This document shows positions 9,901-23,700 of a stretch of 64,000 bases of DNA, piece after piece. Each line of letters begins with the position of its first letter. Position 1 is the first letter of the stretch. Made by a program: the position numbers and the translations under genes. The notes below the pieces were generated by a model that was not told the origin of the DNA, made no database searches, and saw nothing but the letters and a program-made list of their open reading frames with translations. Source of the DNA: Cucumis sativus (lineage: Eukaryota > Streptophyta > Magnoliopsida > Cucurbitales > Cucurbitaceae); assembly GCF_000004075.3 (NCBI RefSeq), contig NC_026656.2, forward strand, positions 15,927,599 through 15,991,598, read 5' to 3'.

Positions 9901-12900
9901 TACTGGTGTCTCATCTCGAGTAGAGTTAGAGCTATTTTTGCCCAAAAAGCCAAACGGTGATGTCCAAGGCTTCACTTTTTAGTTTTGTCCAAAAACACCG
10001 AAAAATGGGCCATCAATGCAAGACCCCAAAAGAAACTACCCAACCTAGAACAGTGTCGGAGGTCTCAAAGTTCAATCTAGCTACTGATGGTATTGTTCGA
10101 AGTAGTGTTAGAGAGTTTTGTGTTGTCCGCAAAAGCCGAACGGTGATGCCCAAGGGTTCGCTTTTTAGTTTCGTCTAAAATGTCGAAAAGGGGGCCACCA
10201 TGTTGTGGCTCAAAGAAACTATCCAGTCGCAGAACATGGTCTGAGGTCTCGAAAGTTCAAATCCAGTTACTGGGTGATCGTATCGAGTGTGTTACAGTTT
10301 TATTTGCCAGCAAAAGTCGAATGGTGATGTGCAAGGCCATGTTGTTTAGTTTCGTCCAAAAACGCCGAAAAGGGGGGACCAATGTCGTGGCCTTGAAAGA
10401 AACGACCCAACCCAGAACAGTGTCGGGGTATCGAAAGTTCACATCCAGCTACTGGGGTCGTCTCGTCTTGAGAAGTGTCAAAAAAAATTTGCTGCAAAGT
10501 CGAACGGTGATTCTCTAGTTTCGCTTCTTAGTTCCATCCCAAAATGTCGTAAAGAAGGCATTAATGTCGTGGCCTAGAAAGAAACGACCCAACCCAGAAT
10601 AGTTTCGGAGGTCTCAAAAGTTCACATCCAGGTACTGGGTGGTCTCGTCTTGTGTAGTGTCAGATTTTTTTTGCTCGCAAAAGTTGAATGGTGATGCCTA
10701 AGGGTCTGCTTCTTAGTTCCGTCCCAAAGCAACGAAATAGCTGTCACCAATGTCGTGACCCTGAAAGAAATTACCTAGCCTAGAATAGTGTCGGAGGGCT
10801 CGAAAGATTCAGCTATTAGCTAGGTGGTCTAATCTCTAGAAGGTTTAGATTAAGTTTTTTGCCCGCAAAGCAAACGGTAATACCCAAGGCTATGCTTTTT
10901 AGTTACGTCCCAAAACGACGAAAAGGCGGCCAATAATGCTGTGGCCCTAAAGAAAACTACGCAACCCCAAAACATGGTCGGAGGTCCCAGAAGTTCACAT
11001 CCACTTACTGGGTCGTTCCGTCTCGAGTAGTGTTAGAGTTATTATTTTCTTGCAAAAGCCAAACGATGATTCTCTTGGTTTCCTTCTTAGTTTCGTCCAA
11101 ATGCTGAAAAGGGGGCCACTAATGTCGTCGCGCGGAAAGAAACTACCTAACCCAAAAAACTTGTCGAAGCTCTCGAAAGTTCACATTCAGCTACTGGGCG
11201 GTCTCGTCTCGAGTAGTGTTAGAGTTTTATTTGCATGCAAAGTCGAACGGTGATGCACCAAGGCTTTACTTTCTAGTTTTGACCCAAAACGCCGAAAAGG
11301 GGGCCACCAATGTCGTGGCCTCGGAAGAAACTATCTAACCCAGAACACTGTCGGAGGTCTCGAAAGTTTACAACTACCTACTGAGTCGTCTCGTCTTGAG
11401 TAGTGTTAGAGTTTTTTTTTTTTTTTTGCCCACAAAACTCAAACGGTGATTCTCCTGGTTTCGCTTCTTAGTTCCATCCCAAAATATCGAAAGGGGGTCA
11501 CTAATATCGTACCTGGAAAGAAACTACCCAACCCAGAACAGTGTCGGAAGTCTCGAAAGTTTGCATCCAGCTACTGGGTGGTCTCATCTCGAGTAGTGTT
11601 AGAGTTTTATTTGCCCGCAAAGCTGAACCGTGATTTCCCTGGTTTTGCTTGTTAGTTCCGTCCCAAAACGTCGAAAAAGGGGCCACCAATGTCGTGGCCT
11701 CGAAAGAAACTCTCCAGCCCAGAACAATGTCGAATGTTTCGAAAGTTCACACTCCTGCTACTGGGTGGTCTCGTCTCGAGTAGTGTTAGTGTTTTATTTG
11801 CCAGAGAAAAGCCGAACGGTGTTGCCCTAGGGTCCACTTTTTTATTTTCGTCCCAAAACGTCGAAAAGGGGGCCATCAATGTTGTGGCCCCGAAAGAAAC
11901 TACCCAACCCAGAACAGTGTTGGAAGTCTTAAAAGTCAACATACATCTACTGAGTGGTCTCGTTTCGAGTAGTGTTAGAGTTTTTCTTACCCTCAAAAGT
12001 CGAACGGTGATGCTCAAGGCTCTGCTTTTTAGTTGAGTCCTAAAACGTCGAAAAGGGGTCGCCAAGACCGTGGCATCGAAAGAAACTTCCCAACCCAAAA
12101 TAGTGTCACGGTTTTGAAAGTTCACATCCAACTACTGTGTGGCTCGTCTCGAGTAGTGTTAGAGTTTTTTTGGACGCAAAGCCGAAACGGTGCTGTCCTA
12201 GGTTTCGCTTTTTAGTTCTGTTCCAAAAAGCCAAAAAGGGGACCACCAATGTCGTGTCGTCGAAAGAAACTACCTAACCGAAAACACTATTGAGGTCTCG
12301 AAAATTCACATCTAGCTACTTGGTGATTTCCTTGGTTTCGCTTCTTAGTTCCGTCCACTACGCGAAACGGGGGGTCATCGTTGTCGTGGCCTCGAAAGAA
12401 ACTATCTAGTCAAGAATAGTGTCAGAGGTCTGGAAAGTTGACATCCAGCTACTGGTGGTCTCGTCTCGAGTAGTGTTCGAGTTTTTTTTTGCCGCAAAAG
12501 TCGAACAGTGATGTCCAAGGCTTTATTTTTTAGTTCCGTCCCAAAACGACGAAAAGGGGGCCACCAATGTCGTGGCTCTAGAGAAAACTACCCAACCTAG
12601 AACATTGTCCAAGGTCTCAAAAGTTCACATCCACCTATTGGGTCGTCTCGTCTCGAGTAGTGTTAGAGTTTTTTTTTGCTCGCAAAAGTCGAACAGTAAT
12701 TCTCGTGGTTTCGCTTCTTAGTTCCGTTCCAAAATGTCGAACGATATCGAAAGTTCACATCCAGCTACAAGGTGGTCTTGTCTCGAGTAGTGTCAAGTTT
12801 GTTTTGCCCCAAAAGTTGAACGGGGATGCCTAAGGCTCCTCTTTTTAGTTTCGTCCCAAAACGTCGAAACGGGGGCTACCAATGATGTGGCCCTGAAAGA

Positions 12901-15900
12901 ATCTGCCCAACCCAGAATAGTGTCAACGATCTCGAAAGTTCGCATCCAGCTATTGGGTGGTCTCGTCTCGAGTAGTGTTAGAGTATAATTTGCCTGCAAA
13001 AGTTGAACGATGATGCACCAAGGCTCTGCTTTTTAGTTTCGTTCCAAACCGCCGAAAAGGTGGCCACCAATGTTGTGGCCTCGAAAGGAACTACCCAACC
13101 TAATACAGCGTCGGAGGTCTCGAAAGTTCACATCTAGCTACTAGGTGGTCTCGTTTCCATTAGTTTCAGAGTTTTTTTTTCCCACAAAAGCTGAACAGTG
13201 ATTCCCTTGTTTCGCTTTTTAGTTTCGTCCCAAAACGTCGAAAAAGGGGCCACCAATGTCTTGTCCCCGAAAGAATCTGCCCGACCCAGAATAGTGTCGG
13301 AGGTCTCAAAAGTTCGCATCCAGCTACTAGGTGGTCTCGTCTTGAGTAGTGTTAGAGTTTTATTTGCCTGCAAAAGTCGAACGGTGATGCACAAAGGCTC
13401 TACTTTTTAGTTTCGTCCCAAAACGTCGAAAAGGTGGCCACCAATGTCGTGGCCTCGAAAGAAGCTACCCAACCCAGAACAGCGTCGGAGGTCTCGCAAG
13501 TTCACATCCAGCTACTGGTTGGTCTTGTTTTGATTAGTGAAAGAGTTTTTTTTCCCTCAAAAGCTGAACGATGATTCCTCTGGTTCCGCTTTTTAGTTTC
13601 GTCCCAAAATACCGAAAAGGGGCCACCAATATCGTGTCCGCAAAAGAATCTGCCCAACTCAGAATAGTGTCGGTGGTCTCGAAAGGTCGCATCCAGCTAT
13701 TGGGTGATCTCGTCTCGAGTAGTGTTAGGGTTTTTTTTTTTTTTTGCTTGCAAAAGCCGAACTGTGATGCTTGTGGTTTCGCTTCTTAGTTCCGTCCAAA
13801 ATGTCGAAAAGGGTGTCGCTAATTTTGTGGGCTGGAAAGAAACTTTCCAACGCAGAACAGTGTCTGAGGTTTCGAAAATTCACATCCAGCTACTAGGTGG
13901 TCTCATCTCGAATTGTGTTAGAGTTTTATTTGCTTGCAAAAGTCGAACGGTGATGCACCAATGCTCTGCTTTTTAGTTCTGTCCCAAAACGCCGAAAAGG
14001 TGGTCACCAATGTCGTGGCTCCGAAAGAAACTACCCAATCCAGAACAGTGTCGGAGGTTCCGAAAGTTCACATCCAACTATTGGGTGGTCTCATCTCGAG
14101 TAGGGTTAGGGTTTTTTTTGCCTGCAAAAGTCGATCGGTGATGCCCAAGGGTCCGCTTTTCTTTAGTTTCGTTCCAAAACGCCAAAAAGATAGCCACCAA
14201 TATCGTTGCCCCAGAAGAAATTACCCAACCCAAAGTAATGTCGATGGTCTCAAAAGTTCACATCCAGCAACTGGATGGTCTCGTCTCGAGTACTGCTAGA
14301 TAGAGTTTTTTTGCTCGTAAAAGTTGAAAGGTGATTTCCCAGGTTCCGCTTCTTAGTTTTGTCCAAAAATGCCGAAAAGGGGGCCACCAATGTCATGTCG
14401 CCGAAAGAATCTGCCCAACCCAGAATAGTGTCGGAGCTCTCGAAAGTTCACATCCAGCTACTGGGTCGTCTTGTCTTAAGTAGTGTCATAGTTTTTTTGC
14501 CATCAAAAGCCGAACGGTGATTCCTCTTGTTCCACTTCTTAGTTTCGTCCCAAAATGTTGCAAAGAAGGCCATTGATGTTGTGGCCTGGAAAGAAACTAC
14601 CCAACCTAGAACAAGAAAAGTGTCAAAGGTCTCAAAAGTTCACATTCAGCTACTGGGTGGTCTCGTCTCGAGTAGTGTCAGAGTTTTTTTTGCCCGCAAA
14701 AGTTGAACGGTGATGCCTGAGGGTTCGCTTTTTAGATCCGTCCAAAACGATCAAAATGGGGGCCACCAATGTCGTGGCCTCAAAAGAAATTACCTAGCCC
14801 AGAAAAGTGTCGGAGGTCTCGAAAGTTCAAATCCAGCTACTAGGTGGTCTCATCTCGAGAAGATTCATAGTTTTTTTTGCCCGCAAAAACCGAACGGTGA
14901 TGCCCAAGGCTCTGCTTTTTAGTTCTGTCCCAAAACGACGAAAATGGGGCCACCAATGCCATGACCCTAAAGAAACTACCCAAACCAGAACATGGTCGGA
15001 GATTTCAAAAGTTCACATCCACCTACTGGGTCGTCTCGTCTCGAGTAGTGTTAGAGTTTTTTTTTTTTTTGCACACAAAAGTCGAACGACGATTCTCCTT
15101 GTTTCGCTTCTTAGTTTCGTCCCAAAATGCCGAAAAGGGGGTCACTAATGTCGTGGCCCTAAAGAAACTACCCAACCCAGAACAATGTCAGAGGTCTCAA
15201 AAGTTCACATCCAACCACTGGTGGTCTAGTCTCGAGTAGTGTTAGAGTTTTTTTCCCGCAAAAGCCGAACGGTGATGCCCACGGTTCGCTTTTTAGTTTC
15301 GCCCTAAAACGAAAGGGGGTCACCAATGCCGTAGCCCCAAAGAAACTACCCAGCCCAGAACAGTGTTGGAGGTCTCGAAAGTTCACCTCCAGATACTGGG
15401 TGGTCTCGTCTTCAGTAGTGTTAGAGTTTTTTTTTGCCGCAAAAGTTGAACGGTGATTTCCTTGGTTTCGCTTCTTAGTTTCGTCCCAAAACGTCGAAAA
15501 GGGGGCCACCAATGTCGTGTCCCCAAAAGAATCTGCCCAACTTAGAATAGTGTCGAAGGTGTCGAAAGTTCACATCCAGGTACTCGTGGTGTCGTCTCCA
15601 TTAGTGTTAGAGTTTTTATTGCCTGCAAAAACCAAACGGTGATGCTCAGGCTCTACTTTTTAGTTTCGTCCTAAACGTCGAAAAAGGGGCCACCAATATC
15701 GTGACCCTAAAGAAACTACCCAACCCAGAACAGTGTCAGAGGTGTCAAAAGTTCACATCCACCTACTGAGTCGTCTCGTCTCGAGTAGTGTTAGAGTTTT
15801 TTTGCTTGCAAAAGCTGAACGGTGATACCTAAGGCTCTTTTTTTTAGTTCAGTCCTAAAACACCGAAAGGGGGCCACCAATACCGTGGCCTCCAAAGAAA

Positions 15901-17309
15901 CTACCTAACCTAAAACAATGTTGGAGGTCTCGAAAGTTCACATCCAACTACTGGGTGGTCTCGTCTCGAGTAGTGTTAGAGTTTTTTTTGGACGCAAAAG
16001 TCGAACAGTGCTGTTTTAAGGTTCGCTTTTTAGTTGCGTTCCAAAATGCCAAAAAGGGGGGCTACCAATGTCATGTCCACGAAAAAACAACCTAACCCAG
16101 AACAGTGTCGGAGGTCTCAAAAATTCACATCCAGCTACTTGGTTATTTCCTTGGTTTCGCTTCTTAGTTTTGTCCCAAAACGTCGAAAAGGGGGCCACCA
16201 ATAACGTGGTCTCGAAAGAAACTATCTAGCCCATAACAGTGTCGGAGGTCTCGAAAGTTCACATCTAGCTACTGGGTGGTCTCGTCTCGAGTAATGTTAG
16301 AATTTTATTTGCCTGCCAAAGCCGAACGGTGATGCCCTAGGGCCCACTCTTTAGTTTCGTCCCAAAACATCGAAAATGGGGCCATCAATGTCGTGGCCAC
16401 AAAAGAAACTACCCAACCCAGAATAATGGTAGAAGTCTTGAGAGTTCACATCCAGCTACTGAGTGGTCTTGTCCCGAGTAGTGTTAGAGTTTTTTGTGTC
16501 CTCAAAAGTCGAACTATGATGCCCAAGGCTCTACTTTTTAGTTTCGTCCCAAAATGTCGACAAGAGGGCCATCAATGTCGTGGTTCCGAAAGAAACTACC
16601 AAATCCAGAACAATGTTGGAGGTCTCGAAAGTATACATCCAACTATTGGGTGATCTCTTCTCGAGTAGTGTTTGAGTTTTTTTGCCTGCAAAAGTCGAAC
16701 GATGATGCCCAAGGGTCTGCTTTTTTTTTTTTTTTCAGTGCCAAAACGGTAAAAAGATAGCCAACAATGCCATTGCCCTAGAAGAAATTACCCAACCCAA
16801 AGTTGTGTCGGTGGTCTCAAAAGTTCACATCCAGCAATTGGTGGTCTCGTCTTGAGTAGTGCTAGAGTTTTTTTTTTTGCCCGCAAAAGTCGAACAGTAC
16901 TGCCCTAGGGTCCGCTTTTTAGTTCCGTCCCAAAATGCTGAAAACGGAGCCACCGATGCCATGGTCCTGAAAGAAACTAGCCAACACTGAAAAGTGTTGG
17001 AGGTCTCGATAGTTCACATCCAACTACTGGGTGGTCTCGTCTCGAGTAGTGTTACAGTTTTGTTTTGCCCGCAAAAGCCGAACGGTGATGTCCAAGGGTC
17101 TCCATTTTATTTCCATCCCAAAACTTCGAAAAGGTGGCCACTAATGTCGTGGCTTGGAAAGAAATTACGCAACCCAGAACAGTGTCGGAAGTCCCGAAAC
17201 TTCACATCCTGCTACTGGTGGTCACGTCTCGAGTAGTGTTAAGAGTTTTTTTCCACTAAAGCCGAACAGTGTCGGAAGTCTCGAGTAGTGCTACTGGTGG
17301 TCTCATCCT
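6986..17309. repeat. Satellite array, ~55 units of ~186 bp
   Basis: The whole interval is head-to-tail copies of one unit. Landmarks in each unit are ggtctcgtctcgagtagtgt, a T-rich run, gcaaaagccgaacggtgat, ctttttagttccgtcccaaa, cgaaaagggggccaccaatg, tcgtggcc, gaaagaaactacccaaccca, gaacagtgtcggaggtctcg and aaagttcacatccagctact. Measured starts near 6989, 7176, 7361, 7547, 7732, 7918 and 8105 give 185-187 bp. Copies differ by point changes (often CG to TG or CA), T-run length and a few truncated units (near 12,320, 12,740 and 16,140). Variant types recur kilobases apart, which indicates higher-order duplication. Short open frames inside are by-products of the 62-codon period. I do not recognise the satellite family. 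Confidence 0.95.
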
Positions 17310-17663
17310 TTTGATAGGCATTCTTTTAAGACCGAAAGTCATTCATTCTATTTCTAGAGAGACTTTCTTTTCCTTAGACTAATGAGAATTCCATATAGCC
17401 ATATATAGTGGTACTTCTTTCGCAATATTCAAAGCTCTTTTTTGAGCAGCTGCAATAATGAAAGGAATCACAACTCTCTCAAATTTCATAGATCCTATCG
17501 TCAAATAAGAAATAATAGTATTCAAATCTCCCACATATTTCATTGCACCTTCGGACCTGTCTGATGGAACCTGTCTTATGGCGCCGCTTCGTGCGCAGTC
17601 TTGGAAATCTTCTTTTCACACCTGGACCCCTTATAATTCAAAGGTCTATAAGAACTAGTTAGA

Positions 17664-17757
17664 AGGTGGGCTTTCTTCTTCTTCTTTCTCTACCTTTCAA
17701 CAAGAAAATGGACTTTCTTCTTCTTCTTTCTCTACCTTTCAACAAGAAAATGGACTT
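17664..17757 (+). repeat. Tandem duplication, ~45-bp unit
   Basis: The block tttcttcttcttctttctct...acctttcaacaagaaaatgg occurs twice in direct succession, with nearly perfect identity. Confidence 0.85.
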
Positions 17758-20700
17758 CTCCAGCATCTTCCTATGCGACGGACTCGACAACTTCAACAAC
17801 TTATTCTACCGCCTTCCTTAAAAGGAGATTGTAATGTCCTAACTCTAAGAAGAGAAAGAAAAGATGTGAACACAAGGCTTTAAACCACTACGTGGGAGTC
17901 GTAGGGCGCTCAATCGTCGTAGGAGCTGTTTACCCCTTGTTCATTGTGGCGCTTGCTCTTGAGTATGAAAGATTCTTAGTTGTTCGGTATCGATTGTTAA
18001 ATCTACAAACCAAGGCCAATAATAAGGCCTTTAATGAGAAATCATTTCATTCTAACCCCTTTCGGGAAAGTCGTTTCTTTCAATCCATAAATTTATAAAT
18101 AAGCCTTTCGTGTTGACGAAGACGGAGTAGTGGGATTATATTATGGAGTGATTCGAGTGAATGAATTTCATAGTTCATGGGAATCTTGAATGAAGTGATC
18201 GATATCTGCTGAAGGACACACTATGATCCACTTTCCTGCCCCTGAGGAAGATTGGAATCTAGAATTGGTCCTTCTATATGTGAGACTTGCGTTTTTCAGG
18301 ATAAATATCTATAGATATCTATAGTTTAGGCATAATAGTCTTTTCTATCTTCTTTTTCTTTTTTCTAGCTTGCTTAGGAAACTGGGACAAGCCCACAATA
18401 TGCCTGTCTTATGGAACCTTTCGATCACTTCGATAATTCTTTGAGCTTCTTCATCACCATACTACCTCTTGTTAACTACTTGAGTAAGCAAAAATTCTTT
18501 CGTCAGATTTCTTTGAAGAAAGAGTCCGCCCGAAGGACTCTTTTAGAGGACGGAATCAAAAGAGCTATTTTTCTTTTGTGTTCAGTTCTGAACTTGAAGC
18601 ATCAGGCTAGGAGAGGAATGGTCAGATTCGCGTCCATGTAGCGGGAAAGAATAGAAGTGGCTTTATCGAGTTTGACGAGGTTGAATAGTGGCTCGACTGA
18701 GATGGAGAAGGAGAGAGGAAGGACCTTGCTTGACTGTTAGTCTAATTAGTATCAAAAAGTACCGATGGTCTCGAACTAAGTGCCACAAAAAATCGGCCAA
18801 ACTAGTTTCATGATTTGGATGCAGAAGTTGAAAGATCCACTTTGGGCGTGGGGAAGCGCAAAAGAACTCTTATTCTTGCATCCGTCCTTTTGACTCTTTA
18901 TGGAATATTCATTCATCGTCTTGACCTTTACCGCATAGTGGGCATTGAGGCTCAGTCGTTCTAAAATCTACCCGTCCGTTTTTCGAAAACTTCTTTTCAC
19001 CTTTCGCTCAATGAATGAATATGGGGATGATGTTCAATTATAAGGGAGGGGTCTCATTGATACATACATACTAACATGTGGTCCGAAGGTTCAAAGAATA
19101 TTTACTAGCCTTCCAAGCACAAAGAATATTGTCGAGGTGCCATAAGACAGGTCCAAAGGTGCAATATGTGAGAGAACCGACATAAATAAGGGAGTCATGA
19201 TCCTTTATAAAGCAGTTTCAAAGAATATTTCAAAAAAAGACAGGTGCAAAGAGTATTGCGACTGATTTTTATCCATATTCACTTTCTTCTCTTTTTTATT
19301 GAGCTTTCCTTTACCGAATTTTCTCTTTCTTTCTCTTCTTTGAGCAAGTCATTCATATAGAATATGGTATTCCAAACTCTAAGTTTCAAATCAGTTGTTA
19401 ATAATAGATTCCCGAGAGATATAGGTTAAAGAAATTTCCATCCTTGAAAGAAAAGGATAGGGGTTCAAAGAGAAAGCCTATGCTATAGAAATTCAAAGAA
19501 AAAGACAGAAGTTTGAGCTAATGTAGTAAATATATTTGTCTTCTCGTTCCAAAGACTGAATATACACTTTCTTTCAATTATGGATAGCTCTGTGGGATCT
19601 ATGGAATATCTCTCTCTCAACCACCCAAGTGAAGAAGAGTGAGAAAGATAAATAAAGATCAATCCAAAGATTTCTATATCACCTTTCCCTTCGGTCAAGT
19701 AGCTATTGCCCCGATCCATAACCTGCACTGATGACTTGAGCTACTTTGTTCGCACTTGAGATAGATTTCTACCCTTGTACTCTAGAAGAGCCTTAAACCT
19801 CAACCTTTCCTCTCGAGTCTATGAAAACCTCTCCTTAGTCTGGACAACAGCCACTTCCTCTTTTTTTATGATAAAACAATGGAGGAATAAGACGACAGTA
19901 GCATATTCCAACTCGGGATAGACTTCTGACTATTTTCCCCAAATCTGATGAATGAAACAGAGACATATTCCACATAATGAAAGGAAACTGCCACTGAATC
20001 AACTACAAATTCCTTGACTGCCAACCCTACAGAGGTCTAGCGGACTCATTCCCTTGATTTCGAGACTTCTGGTTCTTCAGCAACTACTACAGAGACAACC
20101 TCGTTCATTAACTTGCTATCGAAAAAAAGATCAAATTCTCTTGTTAGCAGAGAGCTTCTTTTCGGGGTTTATTCAAAATGAACCTTGAACTGCTCTTCCT
20201 CTTTCTTCCTCCTCAACTGGAACTGATCCCCTTTTATCCTACCTATCTGCCTACCGCCTTAATGAACAAGAGGGAATTAAGACTAATCGGCTGTAGATAT
20301 GTCTTTCAGTTATGCTGCCGCAACCGTAGGCTTTCTTTTTCAGTCTCTATGTAGTGGCTTTATCTTTTCCTTGCATTCATCCCTCTAATAGTCATTGATT
20401 CATTCCACTTAAACTTCGTACAAACTCTCAATCTGACTGGAACGCATTCCTATGGGGACATCACTCAGGGAAAGAATATCCTTTCCTCCCCCTACATATG
20501 GTAAGAGCTATTTTTTTAGTCAAGACTTTTTTCAAATTCTTTGACCCCCAACCCAAGAAAGAAGATTAGCTCCGATCCAAGAGAGAATGAAAGAGAGAAT
20601 ACCCCTCCAACTCAGTCGAGACGGATTCCTATTGTTCTGACTCATGAAAGTGGATTCCTCTTCCATTTGGGAACTCTTCTCTTGTTTTCCCCTAACTAAA

Positions 20701-23700
20701 CTAATTGAGACTCGGTCGAGAAAGCTAAATTATTCTTCACCTTGTGTCAGTGTCAACATCTGACACAAGATGAGTTAACTATTGGGTTGGCTTGTCTGTC
20801 TGAAAAGGCTTTTCTATGGGCTTGTATATGGCCCTCTTATAGCGTGGATAAAGCTTTGATAGGTTGGGTGTAATACCAATAATAGCAAGAATTCTTTCCT
20901 TTGCAAGTCGTTCATAAGCCCAAAAAATGCCAAGGCCTTCCGCAAAAAAAAATGGTGGATGAAGGTCAAATGAGAGAATTTCCCCTTCTACCTACAGATG
21001 AGCTATTTAGTTCTCTTTCCCCGAGTAAAGCACTATGGAGAGCTAAAATGAGACCACGAAAGAGCAGTGAACAAGGAAGCTAGTGGGTTATCTGGGTAGA
21101 GTGCAGCATATCTGGAAACTGAGGATTCTTACAACCTCCAGGCAGCGGAAGCGAATAGTGAAATGAGAGGAAGGGAAAATTATGCTTTTCTGTAAGAAGT
21201 AGTTTGTAGGCTAGCACTTCGGGAGTCCAAGTTGCACCCATTGTCTCACTAGCTTTTAAAAGATGAAGAAGTCTCACTCTCGTAGTATTGCTGCATGTAT
21301 CTACTGAAAGAGAAGGGGGCTACCTTCAAATAAGTTGGATCATTGGAAAATAAGCTTCCACAATGGAAGGGACATGGAGGATGTGGCTATCGTGTGAAGT
21401 TAGGAATAAAACCTATTTTAACCTCTTTCTAGAGGCTAAGGATAATTGGGCCTATCCAACCCTCTCCTTTACAGATGAGATCTGGAACTCCAACTTTTTA
21501 TCTTACTTTTATCTTCTTAGTTTAGTTACTTAGCTTACAAAAGATCTCATACTCAATTATTCTAATAGAAACTTTTTAGTGGCACTCTGTATCCACTCAA
21601 GACCCTAGGCATGAAGTTGAACCTTCTTCTTACCCTATCATCGACCGCCTTGATTCTACCTCTGAAGTGCCTTCTTCACTGATTGCGCTCCTCAAGACCT
21701 TTGGAATTGCCTTCTTTCTCTCTATCTCTGCTCCGGTCTGAACCCTCTCCATTAGAAGTATTATGGAAAAGAATATTGTGGGCTTTCTTCTTCTCAAATA
21801 CTTTAAGCCTTTACCTTGAAATTAGTGTCAATATTCTTCATTCTTTGTGACTATTTTTTGGTCCGAAGAACTAAGTCTTTTAGACAAAGACAAAGTACTA
21901 TTATCTTCTCGAGCTTTGTCATTCTTTGAGCCATAGAAGTTGTCTGAAATGGACTCGCTTTTTGCCTTCTAAAAGTAGTCTTTTGACTCAATCTTAGACT
22001 TTTCTTAGATAACGATAAAAGATCTTTTTCAACCTTATACCTTGCTGCTTTATATAAAGAAAAGAATAGCCAAAACCTTGCTAAAGAGGTTTTTCTTATC
22101 ATCACGCAATATTCTTTGCACCGCTCCGTGGGTAGCTTAATATGCTTCAAATCTTCCACCTCTTGCCTCTCGCCTCTCCTTTCAATTGAGCCCCATCATC
22201 ATCAAATTTCATTGATCCAAAGTCTACGAAATCCAATTTAACAAAATCATGACTCACATATTAAGGTTCCATGCAATATTCTTTGGTCATAGGTAGATGC
22301 ACTTTGCACCTTCTGACTTCTTTATATCCATATTAACTTGTCTAAAGGACCCGTTGAATTTCTTTATCAAGCTTAATCTTGAAAGAAAGGTCCAGGTGAC
22401 AATTATCTCAAACTTCCCTTTCAAGATCTGACGACTCCCATCGCGGAGGCTAATCTGCCTAGAGGAGTTCAGTAGTTGAAGAAGTGCTTTGTTTTTTCTC
22501 TTTCTTTAGAGTATTAACTTAGTCGATCACTCGAAGAGAATTAGATGGTAAGTTGTATTGCCTACAGCTTTCAACCCTTTCTTCCATAATCTCCAGAACA
22601 AGAAACCCCATATTCATCCCACCCCAAGGAAGGGAAGACCTAGTCGGCAGAAAAATAGGCCTCGTAGACCAAGGAAGAGTCTGAGGCTCAAGCCTCATCC
22701 CTTGAATAAGAGGAGGCGCAAAGAATATTGCGAAGATTTTTGCTTTCTTTTGTGGTGCAAAGAATATTGCGAAACTTTCCAAGTCAAAAGAAGCCAGAGG
22801 AGACGATAAAGGAGGGAGAGAGACTGACATCAAGATCAAGAGCAAGCCTTTCTTTTTCAAGTGTCGTTGCGGTGAGTTATCGTGTAGTCTATCGTGGCTT
22901 TTAACGAGCTGCTGATGAAAAGACAAGAAGAAGAAAGCCTACCCTTGAACTGCGGAGTATGAGTGAAAGGTTAGGCCTTACGAAAAAATTCCCCGATCGA
23001 AGAGCGCCTAACCGCTTGGGATAGCCTATGAACATTGATTCAGTCAATCCTACCTCTCTCTCAAGTAAACTAGCTGAAGCAGTTCCATTCCTCAAAATAT
23101 GAGAAAGCTTCTCCGACTTGAGTTAGCTAGCTTTACCGTTTGTGACCTTGAAAATAGGCTTTCAATCGATTAGATAACCTCTTTAGTCGAGCTAGTCCCA
23201 CTTACTATGGCAAGAAATAAGGAGCCCTTGCACTCCTCCTTATTGTCCCACTCCGAGAACTATGTTCGGAGTCTACTCTCCCCTCGAAAAGAGCCCACGT
23301 AGCATCAACTCATCTGGAGCTTGATTTTCTCCACTCCTACTTACTCTAACCTCTTGAAGTATAATAACCTTCCTTTTAGAAAGTCTGGAAAGACGGATGA
23401 CTCCTACTGGTCAATATTTGGTCTAGTCGTCTGACTTTCCCCTTCTGAGCCTTAGCAAGTGAAAAGAAAGTGAGAATTCCACAGAGAAGATTAAGTTCAG
23501 GGGGAGCGAGCATCGAGGCTAATCTCCTTCACTATCTTAAATGGGACAGGTCCTATTCTTTCCTAATAGTGCATCACATGCCTTTCTAGATGATAGATGA
23601 GGAAATCCTAAACTCCCGACTAGTCTCTAATCCCAAGGATGGATAATATTCCACCTGAGAAAAGTCACCCATGGGGCGGTGAATTGGTCGTCTTTTAGCT

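Noticed and set aside
6986..17309. Dozens of 60-160-codon open frames on both strands
   Set aside because: They repeat with the satellite period, overlap each other and are disrupted unit to unit; they are by-products of a 186-bp unit.
6986..17309. Possible CRISPR-like array
   Set aside because: The whole 186-bp unit is repeated with no short constant repeat and unique spacers, and the DNA is plant nuclear.
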